DNA of 64,000 nt. It comes from RGIG8775 sp045660295 (GTDB taxonomy: Bacteria; Bacillota; Clostridia; Oscillospirales; CAG-272). The notes beneath the pieces were generated by a model. That model saw nothing but the letters and a program-made list of their open reading frames with translations. It had not been told where the DNA came from and ran no database searches. How positions within the stretch are numbered: position 1 is the first letter of the stretch; the number at the start of each line of letters is the position of its first letter. Both the position numbers and the translations under genes were made by a program. This document shows positions 1-9,975 of this stretch, piece after piece. The DNA lies in the NCBI GenBank assembly GCA_045660295.1, contig JAZRDN010000031.1, positions 43,753 to 107,752 on the forward strand, written 5' to 3'.

Positions 1-459
1 TTCGGTCAGTGATGAGGTGAACATGCAGATGGCGATGAGCGCCGCCGCAAGCAAGTAAAAGGCAAGCAGACAAGCGTATGCGTTGAGCATGTTGACGTTG
101 CCGAAAAAGTTGAGTATAATAGGATAAATACCTATTATAAGCGTTGGAATAAGCAGAACGCAGAGAAGCGCAAAATACTTTCCAAGTACGATGGCAGAGG
201 TCTTTATCGGAAGCGAGTAAAGAAGCTGGTCGGTTTTTGAACGCTTTTCCTCAGCCACCGAACGCATGGTTATAATGGGAACAATAAGCAAAAAGACTAC
301 CATGATGTTTTCAAGTGAAAACTCAAAGGATGCGTAACGGCTTAAAAGGTTTATTATAACTACGTAAATTCCTTCGAACAAGAGCAGGAAAGCTGCAAAA
401 ATGTAACCTGTGAAGCCTGTGAAATAGGACTTCAATTCTCTTTTAAAAATAGCGCTCAT
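1..459 (-). CDS. ABC-2 type transporter permease, GldF-like (partial, 3' end outside window)
   Basis: The minus strand is open from an ATG at 459 to the window edge, giving 153 residues and no stop. The product begins MSAIFKRELKSYFTGFTGYI, the usual cytoplasmic start of an ABC-2 permease, then has a hydrophobic segment, the conserved cytoplasmic motif MRSVAEEKRSKTDQLL and further hydrophobic stretches. That motif is typical of the GldF/ABC-2 family, which pairs with a GldA-type ATPase to export an unknown substrate. The ATG overlaps the stop of the upstream ATPase gene (ATGA), so the two are translationally coupled and surely form one transporter. Substrate cannot be inferred. Confidence 0.85.
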   Translation of the reverse strand, partial: MSAIFKRELKSYFTGFTGYIFAAFLLLFEGIYVVIINLLSRYASFEFSLENIMVVFLLIVPIITMRSVAEEKRSKTDQLLYSLPIKTSAIVLGKYFALLCVLLIPTLIIGIYPIILNFFGNVNMLNAYACLLAFYLLAAALIAICMFTSSLTE

Positions 460-1484
460 TCTTCACTTTCCCCCTGTTCTTCATTTTCTTCGTCGTCAAC
501 GTCCGCGAATTGAGGGGCGTAATCCTCAGAGGCTTCTTCTGCCGTCTCCTCCGCGGGAGTCTCTGTGAGCTTCAAGAAGATGTCCTCAAGCGTAAGACGC
601 TGGTGGCTCATGTCTGTGATAGCGATATTTTTGCCCGCAAATGTAAAGAAAAGCTCCTCGGAAGGGTCGTTCTCGGGCGAAAATTCAATCGCAAAGCGTG
701 AATATCCGTCTTGAGCAAGCTCCTCCGTGTAGTTTTCCACAGTGCTTATTCGGTCAAGAATGTCCGCCGCGTCGTCGGCAGAGCATTTTGCGGTAAGCGA
801 TAACTTTCCGCGGCTGTTCATGGAGGCTTCAAGCGCTTCCATGCTGTCGTCGGCGACTATCTTGCCATGAGAAATAACGATAACGTGGTCGCAGACCTCG
901 CTTATCTCGGCGAGAATATGACTTGAAATAATTACTGTTCGTGTCTCTCCGAGCTTGCGTATCAGCGCGCGTATTTCGGTTATCTGTCTTGGATCAAGAC
1001 CAACTGTGGGCTCGTCCAGAATTATAACGTCCGGGGATCCCAGAAGTGCCTGCGCAATGCCGACTCTCTGCTTGTAGCCCTTTGAAAGTGTCTTGATGAT
1101 CCTGTTGGCAACGTCTGTGATCTGCGTAAGCTCCATTACCTCGTTAACCTGCCTGTACGCCTGCTCGTGCTCAACTCCCTTTGCCTCGGCAACGAAAGAG
1201 AGATATTCAACCGTTGTCATGTCAAGGTAGAGCGGCGGAATCTCCGGGAGATATCCGATGTGGCGCTTTGCCTCTACGGGGGACTTGAAAATGTCCTTTC
1301 CGTCAACAGTAACGCTTCCGCCTGTGGCGGCAAGACAGCCCGTTATAATGTTCATCGTGGTGGATTTTCCCGCACCGTTCTGACCGAGAAATCCGTAAAT
1401 TTTTCCGTGTTCGATGTTGAAGCTGATGCCGTCAAGCGCAACCTTGCTACCGTACAGCTTCGTGAGATTTTTGACCTCTATCAA
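456..1484 (-). CDS. ABC transporter ATP-binding protein, GldA-like
   Basis: 342 residues. The Walker A motif GQNGAGKST lies near residues 34-42, the signature is LSKGYKQRVGIAQAL, and Walker B (VIILDEP) is followed by the H-loop (IISSHIL). The fold matches ABC-2 exporter ATPases that energise the permease encoded just downstream. The start is TTG at 1484, 8 nt after a GGAGG site; no nearer ATG exists. After residue ~310 there is an acidic, Glu/Asp-rich tail of about 30 residues that is not part of the core domain and may be a lineage-specific extension. It is the first gene of a minus-strand operon with its own promoter. Substrate unknown. Confidence 0.9.
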   Translation of the reverse strand: MIEVKNLTKLYGSKVALDGISFNIEHGKIYGFLGQNGAGKSTTMNIITGCLAATGGSVTVDGKDIFKSPVEAKRHIGYLPEIPPLYLDMTTVEYLSFVAEAKGVEHEQAYRQVNEVMELTQITDVANRIIKTLSKGYKQRVGIAQALLGSPDVIILDEPTVGLDPRQITEIRALIRKLGETRTVIISSHILAEISEVCDHVIVISHGKIVADDSMEALEASMNSRGKLSLTAKCSADDAADILDRISTVENYTEELAQDGYSRFAIEFSPENDPSEELFFTFAGKNIAITDMSHQRLTLEDIFLKLTETPAEETAEEASEDYAPQFADVDDEENEEQGESEE

Positions 1485-1534
1485 AATCTATACCTCCGTT
1501 AAGTATTCATTTTGTGCATATGTATCATGTATAT

Positions 1535-1564
1535 ATTATATATTATAAATGTTAATTGTGTCAA
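1535..1564 (-). promoter_or_regulatory. Sigma-A promoter of the ABC transporter operon
   Basis: On the minus strand TTGACA (1559-1564) and TATAAT (1535-1540) are separated by 18 nt, about 50 nt before the TTG start. An AT-rich TATAAT-like repeat next to the -10 box makes the exact -10 slightly uncertain. Confidence 0.6.
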
Positions 1565-1688
1565 TGGTATGTCAAGTTTTTGATGAATTTTTGACAAAAG
1601 TGTTTGTGCAAATTTTACAAAAATCGCAAAAGTACTCAAAAAAAGATGAAAACTTATCCAAAAAATGTTCAAAATGGCGAAAATACTA

Positions 1689-1717
1689 TTGCAAAATACT
1701 AAAAAGTGTTGTATAAT
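1689..1717 (+). promoter_or_regulatory. Sigma-A promoter of the glycogen operon
   Basis: TTGCAA (1689-1694), a 17-nt spacer and TATAAT (1712-1717), 41 nt before the glgB start. It is the only clear promoter upstream of the seven-gene block. Confidence 0.75.
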
Positions 1718-1757
1718 ATGTATATAAATGTTAATTTCTTGAAAGGAGTTGGGGGCT

Positions 1758-3644
1758 TTGGCAAAAACAATAGATAACCTCGCACCTTTCCTTTTTCATC
1801 AAGGCACGAATTACCGTGCCTATGAATATATGGGTGCTCATATTGACGGCGATAAAGTCGCGTTCAGAGTATGGGCACCCAATGCAATTGCGGTCTACGT
1901 TACAGGTGATTTTTGTAACTGGGGTATCGGAGAGCGTATGGAAAGGATAACCGAAGGCGGTATATGGGAGGTAATACTCGCTTATGAGCTGTTTGAGAAA
2001 ATTCCTATCTATAAATACCGCATACTTTCACAGGACGGTGAAAAACTCAAGGCCGATCCGTACGGATTCGCTATGGAAAAACCGCCGAATACCGCCTCTT
2101 TGGTTGTGAAGCCGCCCGCCTATAAATGGCGCGATAAGGGCTGGCTTGAAAACCGGCGTAAAAAAATGACGGCGGGGGGCGTGTATTCTCAGCCTATAAA
2201 TATTTACGAGTTGCATCTTGGTTCGTGGAAGCGGAATGATGAGGGCGAATACCTTACCTACGCCGAGCTTGCCGCTGACCTTGTCAACTATGTAAAGCAG
2301 ATGGGTTATACCCATATCGAGCTTATGCCGGTGATGGAGCATCCATTTGACGGTTCGTGGGGCTATCAGGTCTGCGGTTATTACGCCCCCACGGCGCGTT
2401 ACGGCACGCCCGAGGATTTTATGGCGTTCATAGATACTATGCACGAGGCGGGAATAGGCGTTATTCTTGACTGGGTGCCAGCGCATTTTCCAAAGGATGC
2501 GCACGGACTTTATGAGTTCGACGGTACGCCGCTGTATGAATATCAGGGGCGCGACCGCATGGAGCATAAGAATTGGGGAACGAGATGCTTTGACGTTGGA
2601 CGCAACGAGGTAGAGTGCTTCCTCGTCTCCAATGCCGTGTATTGGGCTGAGATGTTCCATGCTGACGGCTTGAGAGTTGATGCGGTGGCGTCTATGCTCT
2701 ACCTTGACTATGACCGAGACCCCGGAGAATGGGTGCCAAACGTCTACGGCGATAATAAAAATCTCGAGGCAATAGCCTTTTTCAAAAAGCTGAATTCCTA
2801 TATGGCGACCGAGTATCCCGATGTGATGATGATTGCCGAGGAATCTACCGCGTGGGGCAATCTCACGGGCTTCGATAACGGCGGCATGGGATTTTCGATG
2901 AAATGGAATATGGGCTGGATGAACGACATACTGTCTTATGTGCAGCTTGATCCTATTTATAAAAAATACGATCACGAAAAGACAACCTTTTCGCTGACTT
3001 ATTCCTTTAACGAGAGGTATGCGCTTCCAATCTCCCATGACGAGGTTGTTCACGGCAAAAAGTCACTCCTTGACAGAATGCCCGGTGATTATGATTCCAA
3101 GTTTGCCAACACTCGCGCGTTTCTGACCTATATGATGACCCATCCGGGTAAAAAGCTCATGTTTATGGGCGGCGAGATAGGACAGTTCCGTGAGTGGGAT
3201 TATGAGGGTCAGATAGAGTGGTTTTTGCTTGACTACGAAATGCACGCCAAACTTCAACTGTTCTTCGCTGATATGAACCACTTTTATATCTCGCACCCCG
3301 AGCTTTACGAAATAGACGGCTCGTGGGAGGGCTTCAAGTGGATAAATCCTGACGATAAGGATAGAAGCATCCTGTCTTACCGCAGAATTGATAAGGCGGG
3401 AAATGAGCTTATAACAGTGGTCAATTTCACCCCCGTGAGATATGACGGTTATGTTATAGATGTTCCAGTAGGCGGAGTTTACGAGGAGCTTATCAATTCT
3501 GACAACGAGAAATACGGCGGCACAGGCGTGCTTAATAAGGGCAGACTTGTGAGTGTTAAGAACGGCGACAGAAACGTGCTCAGTATAACCGTTCCGCCGT
3601 CAGGTGCGCTGATATTAGGCTTAAGACCCAAAAACCAAAAATAA
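1758..3644 (+). CDS. glgB: 1,4-alpha-glucan branching enzyme
   Basis: GlgB makes the alpha-1,6 branches of glycogen by cutting an alpha-1,4 chain and reattaching it. The 628-residue product has an N-terminal CBM48-like domain (VAFRVWAPNAIAVYVTGDF), a GH13 barrel and a C-terminal beta domain. Catalytic residues seen are Asp308 (ADGLRVDAVASM), Glu361 (MMIAEEST) and Asp428 (ISHDEVVHGK). I chose TTG at 1758 because AAAGGAG at 1742-1748 is then 9 nt upstream; the in-frame TTG at 1749 touches the ribosome binding site. First gene of the glycogen operon, 52 nt before glgC. Confidence 0.95.
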   Translation: MAKTIDNLAPFLFHQGTNYRAYEYMGAHIDGDKVAFRVWAPNAIAVYVTGDFCNWGIGERMERITEGGIWEVILAYELFEKIPIYKYRILSQDGEKLKADPYGFAMEKPPNTASLVVKPPAYKWRDKGWLENRRKKMTAGGVYSQPINIYELHLGSWKRNDEGEYLTYAELAADLVNYVKQMGYTHIELMPVMEHPFDGSWGYQVCGYYAPTARYGTPEDFMAFIDTMHEAGIGVILDWVPAHFPKDAHGLYEFDGTPLYEYQGRDRMEHKNWGTRCFDVGRNEVECFLVSNAVYWAEMFHADGLRVDAVASMLYLDYDRDPGEWVPNVYGDNKNLEAIAFFKKLNSYMATEYPDVMMIAEESTAWGNLTGFDNGGMGFSMKWNMGWMNDILSYVQLDPIYKKYDHEKTTFSLTYSFNERYALPISHDEVVHGKKSLLDRMPGDYDSKFANTRAFLTYMMTHPGKKLMFMGGEIGQFREWDYEGQIEWFLLDYEMHAKLQLFFADMNHFYISHPELYEIDGSWEGFKWINPDDKDRSILSYRRIDKAGNELITVVNFTPVRYDGYVIDVPVGGVYEELINSDNEKYGGTGVLNKGRLVSVKNGDRNVLSITVPPSGALILGLRPKNQK

Positions 3645-3696
3645 ATTTCCCGAGTAACTAAATTTTTAAAATCTTTTAATAAAATCGGAGGTTAGT

Positions 3697-4881
3697 ATGT
3701 TTAAGAAGAAAGAATGCGTTGCAATGCTGCTTGCGGGAGGACAGGGAAGTAGATTGTATGCCCTGACACATAAGACCGCCAAACCTGCAGTACCCTTTGG
3801 AGGAAAGTACCGCATTATAGACTTCCCCCTTTCCAACTGTATCAATTCAGGTATCGACACCGTCGGCGTGCTTACCCAGTATCAGCCCCTCGTGCTTAAT
3901 GAATATATCGGAAACGGTCTCCCGTGGGACCTTGACCGTGCCTTTGGCGGTGTTTCTATCCTTCCCCCTTATCAGGGAATGGACTCCGCCGATTGGTATA
4001 AGGGAACTGCTAACGCAATCTATCAGAATATAGAGTTTATCGAGAGGTACGATGCCGAGTACGTTCTTATCCTCTCGGGCGACCATATCTATAAAATGGA
4101 CTATTCCAAGATGATAGATTACCATAAGCAGACCAAGGCTGACTGTACCATAGCGGTTATCGACGTTCCGATAGAGGAAGCAAGCCGCTTCGGTATCATG
4201 AGCACAAATCCCGATAACTCTATCTATAAGTTCTCCGAAAAACCTAAGAATCCCGACAGTACAAAGGCTTCTATGGGTATCTACGTTTTCAATAAGGATA
4301 AGTTAGTCAAGTATCTCCGCGACGATGCGGCAGACCCCGAGTCCTCCAACGACTTCGGTAAGAATATTATTCCCAATATGCTTGCGGCAGGTGAGAGAAT
4401 GTACGCTTACTCCTTCGAGGGCTATTGGAAGGACGTCGGAACTATCTCCTCACTTTGGGAAGCGAATATGGATATGCTCGGCATGAATCCTCAGATAAAC
4501 CTCAACGATGAGTCGTGGAGAATTTTCTCAAGACACGAGAACGAAGCTCCTCAGTATGTGGGCGCTGAAGCAACTGTCGTCAACGCTTCTATCACAGAGG
4601 GCTGTGAGATATACGGAGAGGTCATCAATTCGGTTATCGGCGCGGGCGTAAAGATAGCCAAAGGCGCAACCGTTCGCGATGCCGTTATCATGAGCGGCGT
4701 TGTTATCGGTGAGAACGCTAAGATTGATTATTCCATAATCGACAGCGGCGTTGTTGTTGGCAACGGAGCAAGCGTAGGTAAAGCAAAGGATACCGCAAAG
4801 GGTATCACCGTAGTCGGCATGGGCGTCAAGATACCCGATAATAAGGTTATCGGCGACGACGAAATGATTACGAATATATAA
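3697..4881 (+). CDS. glgC: Glucose-1-phosphate adenylyltransferase, catalytic subunit
   Basis: 394 residues. GlgC makes ADP-glucose from ATP and glucose-1-phosphate, the committed step of glycogen synthesis. The N-terminal nucleotidyltransferase domain has the intact loop AGGQGSRLYALT and the substrate signature KPAVPFGGKYRIIDF; the C-terminal third is a left-handed beta-helix with hexapeptide-like repeats (e.g. GVKIAKGATVRDAVI). It is followed after 13 nt by glgD, a non-catalytic paralogue, so the enzyme is probably a GlgC/GlgD hetero-oligomer as in Bacillus and Clostridia. The ribosome binding site CGGAGG is well placed before the ATG. Confidence 0.95.
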   Translation: MFKKKECVAMLLAGGQGSRLYALTHKTAKPAVPFGGKYRIIDFPLSNCINSGIDTVGVLTQYQPLVLNEYIGNGLPWDLDRAFGGVSILPPYQGMDSADWYKGTANAIYQNIEFIERYDAEYVLILSGDHIYKMDYSKMIDYHKQTKADCTIAVIDVPIEEASRFGIMSTNPDNSIYKFSEKPKNPDSTKASMGIYVFNKDKLVKYLRDDAADPESSNDFGKNIIPNMLAAGERMYAYSFEGYWKDVGTISSLWEANMDMLGMNPQINLNDESWRIFSRHENEAPQYVGAEATVVNASITEGCEIYGEVINSVIGAGVKIAKGATVRDAVIMSGVVIGENAKIDYSIIDSGVVVGNGASVGKAKDTAKGITVVGMGVKIPDNKVIGDDEMITNI

Positions 4882-4894
4882 GGAGGTAGCAAAA

Positions 4895-6025
4895 ATGAAC
4901 GCAGCAGGATTAATCTTTTCCAATATACACGACCAATCTGTCCCCCAGCTTACAAATAACCGAACGATGGCAAGTGTGCCCTTCGGTTGCAGATACCGCC
5001 TTATAGACTTCGCGCTTTCCAATATGGTAAACTCGGATATCACAAAGATAGGTATCGTTACACATGATAACTACCAGTCGCTTCTTGACCACATTGGAAC
5101 GGGTAAGGACTGGGACCTTGCAAGACGCTCGGGCGGTATCAAGATACTTCCTCCCTTTATCACGTCTTACACAAGTCCCGAAGCAAATAAGCTCTACACC
5201 ACAAGACTTGAAGCGCTTATGGGTGTAATGAGCTTTATCAGAAGATGTAACGAGGAACATATCGTTATGTCGGACTGTGACGCTATTTGTAATATCGATA
5301 TCTCGGCGGCTCTTGATCAGCACGTGGCAACCGATGCCGATATTACTATCGTGGGCGCACACCTCAATAATGATGTGAGCGCAAATAATACAAGCCTTAT
5401 CGAGCTTGAGACCGCCGAGGACGGAAAGCTCATAGGCGTGTCCAGAGGAATTCCCAGTGCCAACGCTGAGGTAAGCACCAATATCGTTATTGTAAAGCGC
5501 AGTTACCTTATCGTGGCGCTTAATGAGGCTTCCTCGCGCGGATATAGCCACTTCTATATGGATCTTATCTCCAAGAATATCAACAAGGATAAGTTCTACG
5601 TTTACCATCATACGGGATATTATAATATCATCGGCTCGCTTGAGGCGTACTTCTCCTGCAATATGGAGCTTCTCGCTCCCGATAAGCGCAGAGAGCTTTT
5701 CGAGCGTCCCAATTTCCCGATCTATACAAAGGTAAGAAACTCGGCTCCCACCAAGTATACCGAGAACGCTTCTGTTAAAAACTCTTATATCGCCGACGGT
5801 TGCGTTATCGACGGAACTGTTGAGAACTCTATTATTTTCCGTGGCGTAAAGGTAGGTAAGGGCGCGGTCATCAAGAACGCTATTATCCTTCAGGATACCT
5901 ATATTGGCTCCGACGTAACGCTTAACTGCGTTATTACCGATAAGAACGTGGTTATTAACGACGGACGTATGCTGTCTGGACACCAGACAATGCCTTTCTT
6001 CATCGGAAAGGGAATGAGAGTTTAA
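4895..6025 (+). CDS. glgD: Glucose-1-phosphate adenylyltransferase, regulatory subunit
   Basis: 376 residues, a paralogue of the preceding gene. It keeps the fold (VPFGCRYRLIDFALSN near residues 27-42 and a C-terminal beta-helix), but the start reads AAGLIFSNIHD where GlgC has the glycine-rich ATP loop, so the catalytic nucleotide site is missing. This is the known state of GlgD, which modulates GlgC in Firmicutes. AAGGAGG lies 8 nt before the ATG. The gene ends in the intercistronic stretch that carries the glgA ribosome binding site. Confidence 0.95.
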   Translation: MNAAGLIFSNIHDQSVPQLTNNRTMASVPFGCRYRLIDFALSNMVNSDITKIGIVTHDNYQSLLDHIGTGKDWDLARRSGGIKILPPFITSYTSPEANKLYTTRLEALMGVMSFIRRCNEEHIVMSDCDAICNIDISAALDQHVATDADITIVGAHLNNDVSANNTSLIELETAEDGKLIGVSRGIPSANAEVSTNIVIVKRSYLIVALNEASSRGYSHFYMDLISKNINKDKFYVYHHTGYYNIIGSLEAYFSCNMELLAPDKRRELFERPNFPIYTKVRNSAPTKYTENASVKNSYIADGCVIDGTVENSIIFRGVKVGKGAVIKNAIILQDTYIGSDVTLNCVITDKNVVINDGRMLSGHQTMPFFIGKGMRV

Positions 6026-6055
6026 TTGGCGGCAAAACCGCATGAAAGGAATTTT

Positions 6056-7495
6056 ATGAGTAAGATTTTATTTGTCGGCGCGGAGACAATGCCTTTTGCG
6101 GCGACAGGAGGACTTGGCGACGTAATGGGCTCTTTGCCCACGGCTATAAAAGCGGCTGATGAAAATTGTGACGTTCGCGTGGTTATGCCTCTTTACAGCG
6201 CGGTTAAGGACGAGTGGAGAGCGCAGATGGAAACGGTCGCCAGCTTTGAGGTAAGGCTGGCTTGGCGCCGAGCTTATTGCGGCGTGAAAAGTCTTGTCAA
6301 GGACGGCGTCACCTACTATTTCATAGATAACGAGTATTATTTTGCCCGTAAGACTCTTTACGGAGAGTTTGACGATGGCGAGCGCTATGCCTTTTTCTGC
6401 ATGGCGGTGCTTGAGATGCTCGAAAGAATCGGTTTTTACCCCGACGTTCTGCACGCCCATGACTGGCAGGCGGCTTTGAGCGTAGTGTACCTTAACTGCC
6501 TTTTCAGGTGGAGAAAGGGTTACGAGAACATAAGAACCGTGTTCACTATCCATAATATTGAATATCAGGGCTATTATAGCACCTCTATTCTCGGTGACGT
6601 GTTTGCCCTCGGTAACGACTCGCTTAATATACTTGAGTATAACGGATGCCTTAATCTTATGAAGGGCGCTATTGTTTGCGCTGATATCGTGTCTACGGTC
6701 AGCCCCAGATATGCCGATGAGATAAGAACCTCCGAGTATTCTCACGGACTTCACTACATCATCAATCAAAACCACCATAAGCTGCGCGGAATACTCAACG
6801 GTATAGACTACGAGTATTATAACCCCGAGACCGATAACGTCATCGCGGCAACCTTCTCTGCGGCTGAGCCTGCGGGTAAGGCAACCGATAAAAAGGAGCT
6901 TCAGAAGGCTCTCGGACTGCCCGAGGAAGAAAATATTCCGCTTTTAGCGATAATTTCTCGCCTTGCTACGCATAAAGGTCTTGACCTCGTGGCAGAAATG
7001 GTGTGTAATCTATTAGAGAATAATGATGTCCAACTCGTGGTGCTCGGAAAGGGCGAGGCAGGCTATGAGGAGATGTTCAGGGATCTTGAACGCAAATTCC
7101 CCGATAAAGCCCGCGCGCTTATCGAATATGACCGCGATTTGTCAAAACGTATATACGCCGCGTGTGATATCTTTATCATGCCTTCAAAGAGCGAGCCTTG
7201 CGGACTTTCGCAGATGATAGCATCGCGTTATGGCGCTATCCCCGTCGTTCGTGAAACAGGCGGACTCTACGACTCTATAAAGGGTTATTGGGAAAAGGAT
7301 GGCGAGCTTATGGGTAATGGCTTTACTTTTGCCAATTACTCGGCAAACGAGCTTTATGACAGAATTGTTGCGGCGACAGAGCTTTATAATGATAAGGAAA
7401 AGAGAAAAGCATTTGTCGCAAAAATTATGAATACCGACTTCTCGTGGAATGTTTCCGCAAAGAAGTATCTGGAAATGTATAACGGTATTCTCTAA
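6056..7495 (+). CDS. glgA: Glycogen synthase (ADP-glucose type, GT5)
   Basis: 479 residues. GlgA adds glucose from ADP-glucose to the growing alpha-1,4 chain. The N-terminal ADP-glucose motif appears as FAATGGLGDVMGSLP (the usual KTGGL with Ala-Thr in place of Lys-Thr), followed by HAHDWQAAL and the C-terminal GT-B motif FIMPSKSEPCGLSQM with the E-x7-E nucleotide site. The ATG at 6056 is chosen over an in-frame TTG at 6026 because GAAAGGA lies just upstream and the protein then starts MSKILFVGAE, the normal GlgA start. Confidence 0.95.
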   Translation: MSKILFVGAETMPFAATGGLGDVMGSLPTAIKAADENCDVRVVMPLYSAVKDEWRAQMETVASFEVRLAWRRAYCGVKSLVKDGVTYYFIDNEYYFARKTLYGEFDDGERYAFFCMAVLEMLERIGFYPDVLHAHDWQAALSVVYLNCLFRWRKGYENIRTVFTIHNIEYQGYYSTSILGDVFALGNDSLNILEYNGCLNLMKGAIVCADIVSTVSPRYADEIRTSEYSHGLHYIINQNHHKLRGILNGIDYEYYNPETDNVIAATFSAAEPAGKATDKKELQKALGLPEEENIPLLAIISRLATHKGLDLVAEMVCNLLENNDVQLVVLGKGEAGYEEMFRDLERKFPDKARALIEYDRDLSKRIYAACDIFIMPSKSEPCGLSQMIASRYGAIPVVRETGGLYDSIKGYWEKDGELMGNGFTFANYSANELYDRIVAATELYNDKEKRKAFVAKIMNTDFSWNVSAKKYLEMYNGIL

Positions 7496-7502
7496 TACTC
7501 CC

Positions 7503-7518
7503 GCCTGCAGGGGCAGGC
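7503..7518 (+). other. Small hairpin between glgA and glgP
   Basis: GCCTGC-AGGG-GCAGGC forms a 6-bp stem 8 nt after the glgA stop, with no T-run. It may stabilise a processed mRNA end or set the relative level of glgP; this is inference. Confidence 0.4.
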
Positions 7519-7542
7519 ACAGAAAGGAAAGGTCTTAAATCA

Positions 7543-9975
7543 ATGGCAAAACCCACAGTAAACCAAATCAAAGAAAATATCGAAGCTAAATTATCCCGAC
7601 AGTTCGGCTGTACAGCCCATGAGGCATCCCGCGACCAAATATATAAGGCTGCGGTTTTGACAGTAAAGGATATTTTGACTTCTAAGAGAGGAGATTTCAA
7701 GAAGCGTGTTAATCAGACAGGTTCCAAGCGCGTTTACTATATGTGTATGGAATTTCTGCTTGGTCGTTCTCTGAAAACCAACCTCTGCAACCTCGGAGTA
7801 AACGAGGAGTATAAGAAGGCGCTCGCGGAGCTTGGCTTTGAGCTTGAGGATCTGTACGAATGCGAGCCCGACGCGGGTCTCGGAAACGGCGGTCTCGGAA
7901 GACTTGCGGCATGCTTTATGGATTCGCTTTCATCTTTGAATTATCCTGCTACGGGCTTTTCAATTTGCTATGAGTACGGACTTTTCAAGCAGATGATCGT
8001 AGACGGAATGCAGATAGAGCTTCCCGACAACTGGCTTCCCGGCGGCGAGGTTTGGCTCGTTCCGAGAACAGACAGAGTTTTCCACGTTAAGATGGGAGGA
8101 CGTGTCAGGGAAGAGTGGCAGAACGGACACCTTCAGGTAATCTACGAGGACTGTGAGGAGATCGAGGCAGTTCCTTACGATATGATGATATCGGGCGCGG
8201 ATAGCGACGCGGTAAGCCGACTTCGTCTGTGGCGCGCGAGAGACACCCGTAACTTTAATATGGGACTCTTTACTCAGGGGCAGTATACCAGAGCGCTTGA
8301 GGAAAGCACGAACGCCGAGATAATCTCAAAGGTCCTTTATCCCTCGGATAACCATACAGAGGGTAAGATGCTCCGACTTTCTCAGCAGTATTTCCTCGTC
8401 TCCGCATCCGTACAAAGTATAATCCGCGACCATATGGCGGTTTACGGAACACTTGTGAACCTTCCCGAAAAGGTTGCTATCCATATCAACGATACCCACC
8501 CCGCACTTTGTATTCCCGAGCTTATGAGAATACTTATCGATGATTATTTCTTCTCTTGGGAGCACGCATGGGATATCGTTGTGAGAACTGTTTCTTATAC
8601 AAACCATACAGTAATGCCCGAGGCGCTTGAAACATGGAATGAAGATATCTTCAAGTTTAAGCTCCCCAGACTTTACGCTATCATCAAGGAGATCAATGAG
8701 CGCTTCTGTAAGGACGCTTGGAAAAGCTTCCCCGGAAACTGGAACAGAATTTCCAAGATGAGTATCGTGGGCTACGGTCAGGTCAGAATGGCAAATCTTT
8801 CGGTTATCGGCTCTCACTCTGTAAACGGAGTTTCCAAGCTTCATTCGGATATTCTTAAGAACTCTACCTTCAAGGACTTCTACCGTATGTATCCCGAGCG
8901 CTTCTGTAACGTCACCAACGGCGTTGCTCACCGCAGATGGCTCTGCTACTCCAACCCCAAGCTTGCCGAGCTTCTTGATAACTGTATCGGTACCGGTTAC
9001 AGACATAACCCCGAGGAGCTTGCTAACTTTGCTAAGTTTGCTGACGATAAGACGGTTCTCCAGACTGTCCGTGATATCAAGCACCAAAATAAGATAAACT
9101 TCTCTAACTACCTCATGAAGAAAACAGGTGTGGCAATTGATACACACTCTGTATACGACGTGCAGATAAAACGTCTCCATGAGTATAAGAGACAGCTTCT
9201 TAACGCGCTTAATATTATCGGAATTTATCTTGATCTTAAAGAAAATCCCAACCTTGATATTCAGCCCCAGACCTTTATCTTCGGAGCAAAGGCGGCGCCC
9301 GGATATCATATGGCAAAGCAGATAATCAAGCTTCTTTGCTATATCGGTAAGGATATTGAGCAGAATCCCGCTATCCGTGAAAAGCTCCGTGTTGTTTTCC
9401 TTGAGGATTATAACGTCTCTCTTGCGGAGTCTCTTATCCCCTCTGCCGAAATCAGCGAGCAGATATCACTTGCGGGTAAAGAGGCGAGCGGTACGGGCTG
9501 TATGAAGCTTATGATAAACGGCGCTCTTACTATCGGTACTCTTGACGGCGCAAACGTAGAAATGCTTGCGGCGGCAGGCGAAGATAATATGTTTATCTTC
9601 GGTCTTACCGCTGACGAGGTTGACGAGCTTTGGCTCAAGGGCTATAACGCCGCAACCTACTACGCTAATAACGAGAGACTTAAGAGAATCGTAAATTACC
9701 TTAACGTGGGATTTGCGGGCGAATCCTTTGCTGATATCGCCAACTATCTCCTGTCGGGCTACGGCATAGCAGACCCCTATATGTGCCTTGCCGATTTCGA
9801 GTCTTACAGACAGACCCACGAAAACCTTATCACCGCATATCAGGATAAGGAAAGATGGAACCGCATGTCGCTCATGAATATCGCGTCCGCAGGCTACTTT
9901 GCCGCCGACCGAAGCATAGAGGACTACGCGAAGAATATCTGGAATCTTAAAAAATTGCCTAAAGAGGAAAAATAA
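7543..9975 (+). CDS. glgP: Glycogen/alpha-glucan phosphorylase
   Basis: 810 residues, the normal length of GT35 phosphorylases. GlgP releases glucose-1-phosphate from glycogen chain ends using inorganic phosphate and PLP. Family motifs run along the whole length (PDAGLGNGGLGRLAACFMDS, HINDTHPALCIPELMR, VQIKRLHEYKRQLLN). The PLP lysine is expected at Lys655 in GTGCMKLMINGALTIG; most homologues have Asn where this one has Cys653. Ribosome binding site AAAGGAAAGG precedes the ATG at 7543. The stop codon directly abuts the next start. In the same operon as the synthetic genes, so one transcript serves both directions of glycogen flux. Confidence 0.97.
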   Translation: MAKPTVNQIKENIEAKLSRQFGCTAHEASRDQIYKAAVLTVKDILTSKRGDFKKRVNQTGSKRVYYMCMEFLLGRSLKTNLCNLGVNEEYKKALAELGFELEDLYECEPDAGLGNGGLGRLAACFMDSLSSLNYPATGFSICYEYGLFKQMIVDGMQIELPDNWLPGGEVWLVPRTDRVFHVKMGGRVREEWQNGHLQVIYEDCEEIEAVPYDMMISGADSDAVSRLRLWRARDTRNFNMGLFTQGQYTRALEESTNAEIISKVLYPSDNHTEGKMLRLSQQYFLVSASVQSIIRDHMAVYGTLVNLPEKVAIHINDTHPALCIPELMRILIDDYFFSWEHAWDIVVRTVSYTNHTVMPEALETWNEDIFKFKLPRLYAIIKEINERFCKDAWKSFPGNWNRISKMSIVGYGQVRMANLSVIGSHSVNGVSKLHSDILKNSTFKDFYRMYPERFCNVTNGVAHRRWLCYSNPKLAELLDNCIGTGYRHNPEELANFAKFADDKTVLQTVRDIKHQNKINFSNYLMKKTGVAIDTHSVYDVQIKRLHEYKRQLLNALNIIGIYLDLKENPNLDIQPQTFIFGAKAAPGYHMAKQIIKLLCYIGKDIEQNPAIREKLRVVFLEDYNVSLAESLIPSAEISEQISLAGKEASGTGCMKLMINGALTIGTLDGANVEMLAAAGEDNMFIFGLTADEVDELWLKGYNAATYYANNERLKRIVNYLNVGFAGESFADIANYLLSGYGIADPYMCLADFESYRQTHENLITAYQDKERWNRMSLMNIASAGYFAADRSIEDYAKNIWNLKKLPKEEK

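Noticed and set aside
1485..1757. Riboswitch before the glycogen operon
   Set aside because: The region is AT-rich with two promoters and short leaders; no stable multi-stem structure seen.
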